A DNA stretch of 64,000 nucleotides from Dipteris shenzhenensis (lineage: Eukaryota; Polypodiophyta; Polypodiopsida; Gleicheniales), in assembly GCA_047967505.1 (NCBI GenBank), contig CM106541.1; one strand, given 5' to 3'. The notes under the pieces are model-generated. The model worked only from the letters and a program-made list of their open reading frames with translations, was not told the DNA's origin and did not search any database. A program made the translations under genes and the position numbers. Positions 23,553-34,248 of the stretch are shown here, one piece after another. Numbering within the stretch: position 1 is the first letter of the stretch; each line of letters starts with the position of its first letter.

Positions 23553-25391
23553 ATGTTTGATGTGAATGCAGGTCACTCTTATGTGGATGGTGAATCCAGT
23601 GGCTCAAAACAGAGCATTGATGATGAGTTGGGTATTCCTTCTATTGTTACACCTGGAGTAAGGAAGACCAGGGATGTTTTGAGAGCATCTCGAAGTGAGC
23701 CTATTTCGCGCAGGTCTACTAGAGCTAGGTATCCTATGGATAGGTTGAAATATGATGGATTTACAGCCATTCACTATGCCTACATGGTCAAAGTGATACA
23801 GGAACCAGAACCCACTTCTTTTGAGCAAGCCATGGGAAAAGAAAAATGGGAGAAAGCCATGGATGAAGAAATGGATGCCTTGGAAGCAGTTGCTACATGG
23901 GAATTGGTGCCTTTGCCTAAAGACAAGAATGCAATTAGCTGTAAGTGGGTTTATAAGGTGAAGCACAATGCAGATGGTTCTCTGAACAGATACAAGGCAA
24001 GATTAGTTGTCAAAGGGTATGCACAGACATATGGCATTGATTATGAAGAAACATTCAGTCCGGTTGCAAGGATGGCAATCGTAAGAGCAGTCATTGCTAT
24101 GGCTGCATCAAAGGGATGGTCTTTACATCAGATGGATGTAAAGAATGCCTTCTTGCATGGTGACTTGCAAGAAGAGGTCTTTATGGAGCAGCCACTAGGT
24201 TATGTTCATGCTGTTCATCCTGAGTTTGTTTACAGGTTGAAGAAAGCCTTGTATGGCTTGAAGCAAGCACCTAGAGCATGGTCTGACAAGATAGGACAGT
24301 ATCTTGTCACTATTGGCTTTTAGATTTCCAAGGCAGATTTCTCACTTTATGTGAGAAAAACAGAGAAAGGTATTATGCTGCTTGTCATTTATGTTGATGA
24401 TTTGATCATCACAGGTGATAGTGATGAAGATATCCTTCATGTGAAAATGCTATTGAAGCAAAAGTTTGAGATGAAGGATTTGGGAGAGCTGCGTTATTTC
24501 TTGGGCATTGAGGTGATTAGATCACCAAGTGGGATACGGCTCTCACAGAGGCAGTATGGATTGGACATGTTGTCCAAATATGGGATGATAGCCTGTAAGC
24601 CTATTTCAGTTCCTTTGGAGCAGAATGTGAAGCTGAGTGCAGATGCAGGTGAGCTTCTGGAAGATCCTACTATGTACAGACGCATAGTAGGAAGTTTGAT
24701 TTATATGACTATTACCGAGCCAGATTTGAGCTATGCTGTTGGGTTGGTAAGTCAGTTTATGCAAGCTCCAAGGAAACCCCATTTGGATGTGGCTAGACAC
24801 ATACTGAGGTATGTGAAGTCCACATTGCAGTATGGACTATTTTATGAGACTAAGGTTCAGATACAGTTGCATGGATACACTGATGCTGATTGGGCTAGTA
24901 GTATTTCCGATAGACGATCTACCAACGGATACGTGTTCTCTTTTGGGAGTGTTGCAGTCACTTGGAGTAGCAAGAAACAGCCTACAATTGCCTTGTTGAG
25001 CACAGAGGCTGAGTACAGGGGTGTAGCAGTGGCTGCATGTGAGGTAGCTTGGTTGCATAAGCTACTTTATGATATGCATCAGTCTACAGATGGGCCAGTT
25101 GTCATTTATTGTGACAACATGAGCAGTATACACTTGGCAAATAACCCAGTCTATCATGCTAGAACAAAGCACATTGAGGTGCATTATCACTATGTGCGGG
25201 AGAAGGTTTTACTAGGTCTTATTGATCTAGTTTATGTCAGCACAGAGGATCAGGTAGCTGACATATTCACGAAGGCATTGAGTGCAGAGAAGTTGCGCAA
25301 GTTCAGGGACCTGCTTGGTGTGCAGAAATTGGGATTGAGCTCGAGGGGGAGTGTTGAGATATCAAGCTCCACTCGTGATATGCCAGGGTGA
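23553..25391 (+). pseudogene. Copia reverse transcriptase-RNase H
   Basis: A 256-codon frame (23553-24323) starts the reverse transcriptase: WEKAMDEEMDALE, CKWVYKVKHNADGSLNRYKA, LHQMDVKNAFLHGDL and ALYGLKQAPRAW. A TAG at 24321-24323 interrupts it. The same frame continues with the catalytic YVDD box (about 24390-24401), KFEMKDLGELRYFLGIE and GSLIYMT. RNase H follows with YTDADWA, STEAEY, YCDN and the C-terminal QVADIFTKAL. Apart from the stop, the domain is well preserved. Protease and integrase, normally upstream, are deleted. Confidence 0.95.
25341..25351 (+). other. Copia polypurine tract
   Basis: TCGAGGGGGAG directly precedes the 3' LTR and is the expected plus-strand primer. Confidence 0.88.
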
Positions 25392-25703
25392 CTGTTGTGC
25401 ATTTATGTCACCGACTTGTTAGCTACAGATGCGGTTGGTACACCGCCCATGAATAATAGCTAGATGACAGCTATCCTTATGTACTCTAGTTTGTGGCTCA
25501 GTCAGTATGCCACCTTAGTTAGTTGAGTTTGGTTTGAGACCCACATATAGGGTTCTTCTATTTCTTTGTACTAGAGTTCTTTTGGCTTTCACAACTAAGA
25601 AGAGGAAAACTGTTTTCAGCCTCCACCTTTGTGTGTATTCCCCCATTGTGTATGTGAGAAAGCCGCAAGTGAGACTCCTTCCTTCTCTCCCACTATCTTC
25701 ACA
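25352..25703 (+). repeat. Copia 3' LTR
   Basis: A 352-bp copy of the LTR with intact TGTTGAG and TTCACA ends, followed by the target duplication CAACC. Confidence 0.96.
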
Positions 25704-25706
25704 CAA

Positions 25707-25741
25707 CCTCCTATTTACTTTTGCCAAAAGTAAATAGGAGG
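25707..25741. repeat. Perfect 16-bp hairpin at a duplication junction
   Basis: CCTCCTATTTACTTTT (25707-25722), loop GCC, then its exact reverse complement (25726-25741). In copy B and in the second half of the duplication the same place reads on into unrelated sequence (GCsAGAAGTmAGATGTAG), so the right arm was made when the duplication formed. Confidence 0.9.
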
Positions 25742-25910
25742 TATATGTCATAGATTCCCTACTTTCTATATGGCTCAATAATAATAAAAAGTCAATAGGA
25801 GATATTTGCACCTGGCTGCAATCTCTCAATATGGAAAACATACGAGTTATCATTTTTCTATATTATGAGGAGTAAGTAACACCCCAACCTCCTATTTACT
25901 TTTGCGAGAA
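25741..25910 (+). repeat. Tandem duplication of an exon/intron edge of the host relic
   Basis: The sequence from GTATATGTCATAG onward repeats 21446-21594, including the VIDSL-coding exon part, the GTAAG donor region and CCCCAACC. Copy B has a single copy. The Copia element sits between the two halves because it inserted into the left one. Confidence 0.9.
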
Positions 25911-27655
25911 GTCAGATGTAGCCAAGTAATAAAGATTCTTAATTGGCCATGCAATTTACATTGGAGTTTGGTTGCTTTGGACATATAGGCCAAGAAATGT
26001 TATTTTGCCAATTCAATGGCAAGATATCATGGCAATGTGTTGATGTAAGTGTACTCTTAATGCGTTGTAACTTTCATGGTATATATCTTTTGCGATGCAC
26101 TTATTCCTTCCTTGTATGTTATGATGGATAGGTCTACATCAAGGTTAATAAGTGCAATTAAAAAAGTCACAAAGTATGATGGTGACTTGCAAGAAGTAAT
26201 GGACTTACAAAGATGCAAGGTTGTAGAGCAAAATGATGCACACAGCTATGGGTGGAGAGTGTGCTACAAATGCAAGTTGCTTCGCGATGAAATATTTGAT
26301 GTGAAGGGCTCACAATCCTCAATGTCTACATATTTCAATGCAGAACTATATACATTTGTGGCTCATGCCGTTCGATACGTAATTGCTCAATCTCCAATTA
26401 AAGTAAATGAGACACACAAGTTTGCATCAAAGTCTCTCAAGGAAGTAGAGACTTAATATACTCCCAATCCATCATAGCCTTTAAAGGAGTCTACTCCTGA
26501 AGCATGGCAATCGATTCCAACCGCAAAAGTAGAGATTCAACATATGCCCGAGGAGTCTAAACCCAAAGCATCAAAATAGAGTCCACTCACAGAAGTAGAG
26601 ACGACTCAATCTACAGCCAAAGCATCACAATATTTAGGGGAGTCTAGGCCCAAAGCATCCTAGTAGAGTCCACGAGTGGAAGTAGAGAATCATTCTACAC
26701 CGCAAGCATCACAACCTCCCGAGGAGTCTATGCCCAAGGAATCACAATCGAGCTCACACTCAAAAGCAGAGGTTCAATATATGCCCGATGAATCACAACC
26801 TCTAAAGGATTCTACACCTAAACCATCACAACCGAGTCCACACTTGGAAGTATACAAATTCTATGCCCGAAGGAAGATTCCATATATGCCAAAAGCCTCG
26901 AGAGAAAGAGTCTACTTCCAAAGCATCACAACGGAGTCCAAAACAAGCATCAGAGTCCCCTTCATTGTGAAGCATGTAGATGAGTTTGGCATGTATATGA
27001 GTTTATTTTGAAGTAGGATAAACTTTAAAAAAACTTTATTGGCAAGTGATGCATGTACAAGTGCAAAGTCACAAAACTTTGTATTTGTGATTTTGTTGCT
27101 CATAATATTATTTTGGTTGATTTTATTAAATGTGTAAATGCATAATGGACATTTACTCATAGATACGTAATGGGCATTTATCATGGATACATATTAAATG
27201 TGTGACTTATTTTCCTTGGCTCACAATATTCTTTTGGTTGATTTTATTAAATATGTGAATACACAGGGGACATTTACTCATGGATACACAAGGGACATCT
27301 ATCATGGGTACACTTGATGAGAATTTGCGACTCAAAATAATACGATTACTCAAATTATGCTACAGGGTCAAAGTTTATAACATTATAGAGTCATAAGAGC
27401 CACACTTGATGAGAATTTGTGACTCAAAAACAAATCGTAATAGAAATTCTAATATGATCTGCTTAGCCCTACCAAGCTTGTTGTAGAGGATACAAACTAA
27501 GATTATCGACTATTACCGGCCACACAAGCCGAGACCACAAAAGATCTCATCATTAGTCTCTTTATTTGCTCAACAACCCAATCTTTCAGTGACTCCACGT
27601 CTGTATCCTCAACAAAATTACAATGAAGGAAGAAATTCAAGCAGTCACATATTGT

Positions 27656-27988
27656 TTATTGATAATTTCTTTGTGAGGCCCTTATTGTTTCTTCAGCATC
27701 CGCATCAAATCGTCCATACCGAGTGCTATAATAACGAAGGTTATGTAAGAAGTCTAACAAATCTTGTTGTGCTTTTATAATATTTCGTAAAAGTCTTTCG
27801 CTCTTTGTTATCTTCACAGTATCCTCTCTCTCTATGCACCTTTGCGCATCAAATTCCTTTCTCTCCATCTGTGTCAATGGAGAGCCTTGTCGAGTTCTGG
27901 CCTCTCTCCTTGCTCCTTGGTCACCAATCCATTCTTTGAGACTATTAATTCCCGACTCCACGTCTTCGACGATGTTATATATATCCAT
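27656..27988 (-). CDS. Hypothetical 110-residue protein
   Basis: An intact minus-strand frame starting at the ATG at 27986-27988 (MDIYNIVEDVESG). The frame is open for about 100 further codons upstream, but that stretch is hydrophobic, Ser/Thr-rich and looks like a 5' leader, so the internal ATG is preferred. The product is charged, with a likely helical core (RLLRNIIKAQQDLLDFLHNL) and a C-terminal RYGRFDADAEETIRASQR segment. No domain or signal peptide is recognised. The gene is only in copy A: in copy B the deletion cuts it after seven codons. An intact frame surrounded by pseudogenes is notable, but expression is unproven and chance is possible. Confidence 0.4.
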   Translation of the reverse strand: MDIYNIVEDVESGINSLKEWIGDQGARREARTRQGSPLTQMERKEFDAQRCIEREDTVKITKSERLLRNIIKAQQDLLDFLHNLRYYSTRYGRFDADAEETIRASQRNYQ

Positions 27989-28544
27989 GGGTGGGGAGAT
28001 GATAAAGAAAGAGAGATGGAAGAAGAAAGTGCTTGTAGAAGGACTAGGATGGAAGAAAAAAGAGATTGCTTGTAAAAGGACTAGGATGGATGAATACAAG
28101 TTTAGTAACGCAATGTCGAGGGTGAGGAGTGAAGAAAATAAATAGAGCAAGAATGAGACAAAGGTGTGTTTGCTATGATAAGGATGGGTGAGCGCCGTAG
28201 TGTGTTTGCATAGATGAGTATGGGTGAATTGTCCAATTGACACTTTACTGATAGTGTGAAATGAAAGGTTTGGAATAAAGTGGAGCATTGGGAATGCTCT
28301 ACTTTAAGTGAGTGGAGCATTGGGAATCGATACTTGGAAGTGAAAGATTACGAACAATTATTATGTTCTTCTCATAATATAATTAATATTGCAAGAGTTT
28401 GCTTAATATTGTGACTTTTGAAGATGTTTATTAACACCATTATAAGTATTATGACGGTTTGCTTATTGTAACTTTTGAAGGTGTTTATTAAAACCATTAT
28501 AATAAATATTACAAGAGTTTACAACTGTTGAATCTTAACTTTTG

Positions 28545-28740
28545 GTGTAACTTATTTGTGTCACGTTAAATTTTATAATTTTTATTTCATCTCCTTTAAA
28601 AATGTCTAAAAATTTGCTTGTTTTTATGTTTTCATCTGTGCTTTGAAGAGAGGGTTTTTCCTTAAATTTTATTCAAAAACTAGACCAAAAATATTTGTAA
28701 AAATGAATTTGTACATTGACAAGTCCAAAATTAGTAGGGT
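28545..28740. repeat. Dispersed repeat, inverted relative to 2425-2690
   Basis: The reverse complement matches 2425-2690 (GGACTTGTCAATGTACAAAT and ATAAGyTACACCA), without the 72-bp tandem duplication. The duplicate is at 51775-51975. Confidence 0.75.
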
Positions 28741-30049
28741 GGCATAATGACTAGAGTATTTCCAGACCATCGGGTCCCGGCCAGTAGGGATGCAGTTTTG
28801 CAGAGATTAAGAGATGAGAGCGGTCAGATGCATTCTGATCCCCAGGAAACACTAGAGATGACCACATATTTCTATTAGTGTTTGTTTTAGTCCGAGGAGA
28901 AGTCTCCCCAGGATCATGCAACCTGAGTAGTTTGGGCCCACATCCCTGTCATTGGTCTCTCCAAGTATGAGCAGGTAGGTGGGGGAACCTTTCACCAATG
29001 AGGAGCTCTGGTAGGCCCTCAAGGCCCTCTCCACATAAGTGCCTTTGGAGAGGATGGACTTACACTGTCCTTTGGATGCTTCTAGAAGCATATCCATACT
29101 CCCCTTCAGGTCGCCTTTCAAGAGATTTTGGCACACCATAAAAAACTGCATGGCACCATCTGGTATCTTATTTTAAATAAAGAAAGCGAACCAAGAAATG
29201 TGAAACGATCTATGCTAGACCAGCTAGCTTGTGAAGCGAAACCACGACTTGCTAGAAGCTTCATGACAGGGATCGAAACTTGCGTACATTCCAAGCAAGC
29301 CTGAGGAGCACAAAGAGCATGGTTAGAATGTCCTTGTTGAAAGGGACAAATGCATGGGATGGGATGAAGCCAACATAGATACGGATTGAGGAAAATAATT
29401 GTAAAAGAGAGGCGGAAAGCTTGAAAGGGACTGATTACAAATAGAAAGAAGCCAAGAGAATTGGAGCATGGCAAAGAGTGCTCAGGGACAAGTGCACATG
29501 TCATGGCCTATAGATTACAAGATAGGACATGGGTGTCTATTCTATTTGGGATTTATCAGTGTGGGGGAAATTTTGAATTCAAGTGCTTGACATGTCAAAT
29601 ATTAGGAAAAAATGACAGCTGTATTTTGCCACCTCCGACTATACATGTCACCATCTTGTCCCCCCTAAAGGAGTGCAAAGAGGCCCAAAATGGATGGAAA
29701 AAGAAAAAGGGAAAAATGGCTTGCTAGCGAGTTTGATGTTATGGATTAAGAAATGGAACCACCTTTGACAAACTTATGGGACTCATTGCAAGGAAGTGAG
29801 TTGGAAAAGAATTGTAAATAGCACGCTGAACCTCCTCCTCCTTGAACAATGCATCTGGAATGTGGAACCCTTCTCCGAGGGAGCCTTAACGGGCTGCTCT
29901 AGGTGTATATTGGAGAGTGGTTAGACATCAGTGGCTCCCCCCTAGGCATTGCCCAATCACCCATATACAACCTTTGCAGCATCTCTAGAAGGCCATCTTG
30001 TTGTTACGGCCTAAAGGAGAAGCAGAAGCTATAGGGAAGTTTGCAGAAT
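28741..30049. other. Unassigned part of copy A
   Basis: Conserved in copy B (51976-53319). Frames on both strands (for example plus-strand 29461-29727 and minus-strand 29118-29504) are kept only partly and show no motif. The sequence lies 3' of the LINE endonuclease relic on the minus strand and may be the rest of that element. Confidence 0.3.
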
Positions 30050-30580
30050 TCTGCCTCCCCCAAGGGTGCCTGCCACAGATCGCAAATATAATTGCTCCCA
30101 CATGCTCCTCTCGGTCATAGGCATCTCTGAAAAAGAGGCTCCGCCCTGCTTGTCCTCCTCAAACTCTAGATTGTTAAAGTCATCTCCAACAATCCAAGAG
30201 TCCACATCAGGGAGGCTTTTAGTCAGCCATCTCCAAAATGCAGGACGTTGCTGTAGGAAGTAGGAGCATAGACATTCAGGATGCCAATCCTGGAGTCATA
30301 TCATCTAAACTCCCTATGATGAGCTCATCTTGGTCATATTATCTGCAGCTACCGCATGCAAGATAGAAATGGATACCCCACCACTCCTGCCTATTGCAAG
30401 GCAACATACCTTAGAGACCCTCCCTGGGAGGAGATGGCACCAGCATCTGATGTCTGTGCTCTTGAATCAAAAGAAAGTATACTACCCATCCTCTACTGCA
30501 GCTCTTTGTAACTCCTGGCGATGTATCCGATTCTGTGGCTGTTGCCGTGAAGCCTGGGCACGTTCCACATCACCAGGTCC
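30050..30580 (-). pseudogene. LINE endonuclease relic, copy A
   Basis: On the minus strand the sequence gives, with frameshifts, WNVPxxHGNSHRI (about 30560), then RPAFWRWLTKSLPDVDSWIV (about 30180-30240) and DDFNNLEFEEDKQGGASFSE (about 30120-30180). W-N-x-x-G-L near the start and G-G-D-F-N in the middle are hallmarks of the APE-type endonuclease of plant LINE ORF2. In this copy GGDFN reads GDDFN. No reverse-transcriptase motif (for example FADD) was found downstream. It is a fragment. Confidence 0.6.
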
Positions 30581-30894
30581 ACCATGGGGAGGAGGGGGTG
30601 CAGAACAAAGGCTCACCTATGAGTGGGGCTGGGTTGTGTTTGAGAGGAGGAAGTCACAGCCTGGGAGGGAAAAGACTCAACCTCACCCGTGCCCAAGAGC
30701 TGGGCTAAGGGGTAGGGCGGGAGGTGGAGGAAATAGACCAAGCTGCTACAGAGGAAACAAGAGAGGAGGGGAGCGGGGAGGTGACAGACAAAGGGCTTTA
30801 GTTGGCGGGTAGTGAGAATGACTGCAGCAGTGACAGCGGACGAAGGGGGGGAAAAGAAGAAAGCGAGGGGAGGGGAGGGACGAGATATGGTCAT

Positions 30895-31305
30895 GTCAAT
30901 TTCAAGAGCTTGATACATCTCAGGAATCAGAATATGGCAATTGGGATTCCTAAGCTACAGTTCCTTGGAAAAAGTTTGCAAAGCATGCTGCTTCAGCAAA
31001 TAAAATCGAACCAACTTCGGCAGAAGCACCTCTCGAGCAAGAGGTATTATTGATTGGATACATACAGATGTATGGGGTTGTGTCCAGACCTGCACAAGCA
31101 ATGGTTCACTTTAGTACTTGACTTTCATCTATGACTACAGCAGATATTGTTGGGTCTACTTTCTAAAAGAAAAATCTGACTTGTTTTCTAGATTTCAAGA
31201 ATTCAAAGCCATGGTAGAAAACCAGACAGGCAGAAAGATCAAATTCATGAGATCAGACAGAGAAGGTGAATACATGTCTTCAGCATTCATGAACTTTTCC
31301 AAGAA
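30895..31305 (+). pseudogene. LTR-less Copia integrase fragment
   Basis: Frames give QNMAIGIPKLQFLGKS (gag-pre-integrase side), then YDYSRYCWVYFLKEKSDLF and ENQTGRKIKFMRSDREGEY, which are the core of Copia integrase around the second catalytic Asp (canonical RSDNGGEY; here RSDREGEY). Copy B lacks it: between AAGCGAGG and CCAAGAAGGGGGA it has only a G run (54110-54120). No LTRs or target duplication were seen, so this is a rearranged piece. Confidence 0.8.
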
Positions 31306-32464
31306 GGGGGATGGCAGGCGGAAGGGGCAGCAGAAGTCAAAGTGGTAGAAGTCCAGTGTAGAATTGAGCTTGGGTGCTCAGGACTCCTGTCACCGGGAGG
31401 TTTCCCAGAAGACCAAAGTAGGTCTCATCCTCCGAAGTCTGGGAACGACCTGTTGGGGTGCCCTCCGACAGCTTCCCCTGAGACTAGAAAACTGCCTCGT
31501 GCTTTGCCCTCCCACGGCCCTCAAATGGCTCTACCCAAGGCATCTAGGATTGCGGTTGCTGTCTTTTCCGGCACTGAACTCTATACCGGCACACTGCCCT
31601 CTGTTCCTATCGAGTCTAAGGAGGAGCCAGGCCCAGACCTTCTGACAATCACGTGCCAAATGCCCCATCTGTCTGCATCATAGACTTTGCCGAGATCCCA
31701 ACACGCTCTCAGAACTCTCCACTGTCGAGAGTCTCAAGAAGGATCTCCTTTGGCAGGGTCTGTGAGTACCCAACTACCACCATGAAGCAAAGAACTCCGC
31801 ATTTGCTAACATTGACACTACTTACTGACGCGGAGACACAAGACCATGCCAAATGTCTCCCAATGGAGTGGAGGATAGGACTGTACTCCCTCGGGAGCTC
31901 TGGAAAGTGGAGCATCACCGGAAAGCACGTCACATACTAAGCTTTCCAAATCCCTTTCATCCCAATTACCAAGATGTTTGGTGTTCATTCAACTAGCTCC
32001 TAGGAATGTGTAAGAATAGAATCATTGTTGCTGGTCACAATGGCACAAAGTGCATCAACATTGTGCCTCTTCCATGCCGAAGGAGAATAGCATGAGGTGG
32101 AAGTGTGTTTACTAGGTGGTTGGGATCAGGGCTTCCCGTTGGTTCTGCATCTGTTCCCACAACAATTTCTAAAAGTCCATAAGAGTCTAGAATGGCATCG
32201 ATTTTGAACTTTTATAGAGTATAGTTTGTCCCATCAAGCTTGCCTTCTATGAAGGCTAATGAACAAATGTGTAGGACTAGTGTAGCAGCAGCAATAGCCA
32301 AGATAGAAGCCATCACTCCTAGTATTCTATGCAAAGAAAGACTAGAATTTATGCACTATTTTTGCTAAGAAAACCTAAGCTCTGATTCATAGAGGCAAAG
32401 TACTGCCTTCTGTCAGTGACTAGACCTGTATAACCGCATGCAGTCAGGATGCAGATGGAGGTGA
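31306..32464. other. Unassigned part of copy A
   Basis: Moderately GC-rich at first (31306-31980), then AT-richer. It is matched by copy B at 54125-55312, which has an extra stretch at 54344-54420. Overlapping frames on both strands (31342-31683, 31364-31645, 31653-31940) show no motif. Confidence 0.35.
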
Positions 32465-32553
32465 TCATGTCTGGCTTAAACCTTTGACCTGCATCTGATC
32501 ACAGAGTTGCAGGGCCTCCTTGCCATGCCCATTCTGGGTAGCCCAGGAGACCA

Positions 32554-32619
32554 CTGGCATCTGTGCAAACACTGCCCTTGCATGGTCTGGCATCTGTGCA
32601 AACACTGCCCTTGCATGGT
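32554..32619. repeat. 33-bp exact tandem duplication
   Basis: CTGGCATCTGTGCAAACACT and the 13 following bases (32554-32586) are repeated exactly at 32587-32619 inside the PPR pseudogene. Copy B has one unit (around 55447). Confidence 0.92.
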
Positions 32620-33474
32620 CTAGCCTCCAGCATTTTCCATACATATTAAGGAAGGCATTTCTGATGTCGTTGTCTATGAGTCCCATGCATGGCTAGTGAC
32701 AGAAGAATGGATCACCCGACCCTGTTCTAAACCTGCTGCACTGGCGCACATATCCACAATGCAGATGGAGGGGCTTCCACCTGCATTTGATCAAACAATT
32801 GCAGGGCCTCCTTGCCATGCCCATTCTGGGACATGCAGACCATAGTCCGATGTGGCATTTCTGCAAACATGGCCTCTGCATCTTCTAGCAAACCAAATTT
32901 GCCATACATGTTGACAAGAGAAGTCCCCAGAACAACATCTGACTCCCATCCCTTGCCAGCAACAGTAGCATGGATCACTAAATCTTTCCCTTCCCACACT
33001 GGAACATGCATCCACAACACAGATGAAAGTGATCTCTTTTGGCTGGAAGCCTTCAGCCTGCATTTGACCAAACACTTCCTTGCCATGCCCATTTTTTGGC
33101 ACAAGCAGCAATCGTGGCACTCCATGCCCCCATGGCATTTCTGAGAAGACTGCCCTTGTATCATCTAGGCTCCTGCAAGTGCCATACATACCGAGAAGGG
33201 CTGCACCCATGGCAACAACCGACTCCCATCTGGTGCCAGCAACAGTGGCATGGATCCCATCTAGGGCTGCCATGCTTGTACACGCATCCACAACACAAAG
33301 AAAGGTGATCTTGTCTGGCACATATCCTTCAGCCTGTATTTGATCTCTCAGTTGCAGGGACATGCTCAATTCTGGGAAATACAGCGATCATGGCACTCCA
33401 GGAAACCACATTCCGCTGTTTCATCTCTGCACAAACCAACTTAGCATTATTGATTGCCATACATGTTGACCAGG

Positions 33475-33755
33475 GCTATCCCTCACTTTCCTCTCTCTTC
33501 CTTTCCCTTCTTTCACTCCACCATCCTCTATTGAGGAAGATGATCTCATAGATCAGCTTAGAAGGGACGATGCACATGTTATGGCAGTGATGCAGGGGCT
33601 GCAAGAGAGCCTTGAAGCTAGGAAGGATGTAGCTCTAGAAGAGAGTAGGAAGGATCAAATTGGGGAGAGAGTAGCCAAGGTGGAGCTCACAACAAGAATG
33701 AGAATGTGCTAGATGCACTACTTACATTGCCCATTCTCTACGCGCTACAACGCAT
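33475..33755 (+). other. Foreign insertion in PPR pseudogene
   Basis: The PPR text stops after GCCATACATGTTGACCAGGG and resumes near 33755. The intervening sequence has a pyrimidine-rich start and a plus-strand acidic frame (EEDDLIDQLRRDDAHVMAVM, then LQESLEARKD). It is present in copy B too (56345-56610), so it predates the duplication. The origin is unknown; a gag-like retroelement piece is possible. Confidence 0.5.
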
Positions 33756-34248
33756 GTGAAGGTTATGAAGTTTGGCTCAAAGCCTTGGGCCTGCATTTTA
33801 CCAAACAGTTGTAGCCTTGCCACGCCAGTTCTGGGTGCAAGCTGTGATTATAGCATTCCATGAAACCACAGTCATCTGTGGCATCTCTGCAAACGCTACC
33901 CTCTCATCATCTAGGTTCCGCACTTGCCATATATATTGACAAGGGCTATCCCAAAAAAAGCGTCTGATTCCATTCGTTACCAGCAAGTTGGCTCAAAACT
34001 TCAGCCTGCATCTGGTCAAACAGTTGAAGGGCCTCCTTGCCATGCTCATTCTGGGCACATGCTGCGATTATGGCATTCCAGGAGACCGCATTCAGCTGTG
34101 GCATCTCTGCCAAACACTGTCCTCGCCTCATACAGCTGCCCGTATATCTATTCTTGCTCACGTCTTCATGCACACGTTTTCCATCAGAGACGGCCTTGGC
34201 ACTGGCACAAAGCCTGAAAAGCGAGGCATAGGAAGCAAGATCTCTTAC

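Larger units (their letters stand above)
21590..25708 (+). mobile_element. Copia LTR retrotransposon with CAACC target duplication
   Basis: The element spans 21595-25703, flanked by the 5-bp duplication CAACC (21590-21594 and 25704-25708). It has two 352-bp LTRs, a Met-tRNA primer site, gag with a zinc knuckle, reverse transcriptase and RNase H, and a polypurine tract. Protease and integrase are missing: only about 230 bp lie between the zinc knuckle and the reverse transcriptase side. Frameshifts in gag and a TAG inside reverse transcriptase make it non-autonomous. The corresponding intron site in copy B is empty. It lies 18 bp downstream of a GTAAGT splice donor of the host relic. Confidence 0.96.
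17569..27011 (+). pseudogene. ParB-like / Ulp1-like multi-exon gene, copy A
   Basis: Coding-like frames shared with copy B run from 17569 to 27011. In order: a basic segment with WTHMHMGRKVWF (17569-17953); an acidic linker; IWEQKPYP and MQIFKASLVDGKKP (18604-18999); KRNFLLHCKFELIDGQH (about 19012-19064); AYAYNEFARQARESRRLTA; a middle region with AQIPPQVIAYVEKL; an exon at 21406-21576 with CVYVIDSL; VVEQNDAHSYGW (about 26217-26255); and a Pro/Ser/Glu-rich tail to a stop near 27009. DGQH after IFKASL resembles the ParB/sulfiredoxin fold. The D of VIDSL and Q..SxG resemble the Ulp1/SENP (C48) protease core, with the cysteine here changed to tyrosine (TAT, 26247-26249). A stop codon follows DGQH (TAA, 19065-19067). 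A Copia element sits in the intron after the 21406-21576 exon. The family assignment is inferred. Confidence 0.5.

Noticed and set aside
27989-28288. Upstream 100 codons of the 210-residue minus-strand frame
   Set aside because: Composition looks like an untranslated leader (Ser/Thr/Phe-rich, CT-rich DNA); the downstream ATG gives a more protein-like 110 residues.
29118-29504. 128-residue minus-strand frame as a LINE reverse transcriptase
   Set aside because: No reverse-transcriptase motif (for example FADD) is visible and the frame is not well kept in copy B.
30330-30812. 160-residue plus-strand Gly/Arg-rich frame
   Set aside because: GC-rich stretch antisense to the LINE endonuclease relic; the counterpart in copy B is broken into different frames.
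33039-33343. Plus-strand frames of 87-110 residues across the PPR pseudogene
   Set aside because: Shadows of the minus-strand PPR repeats; no family motif on the plus strand.
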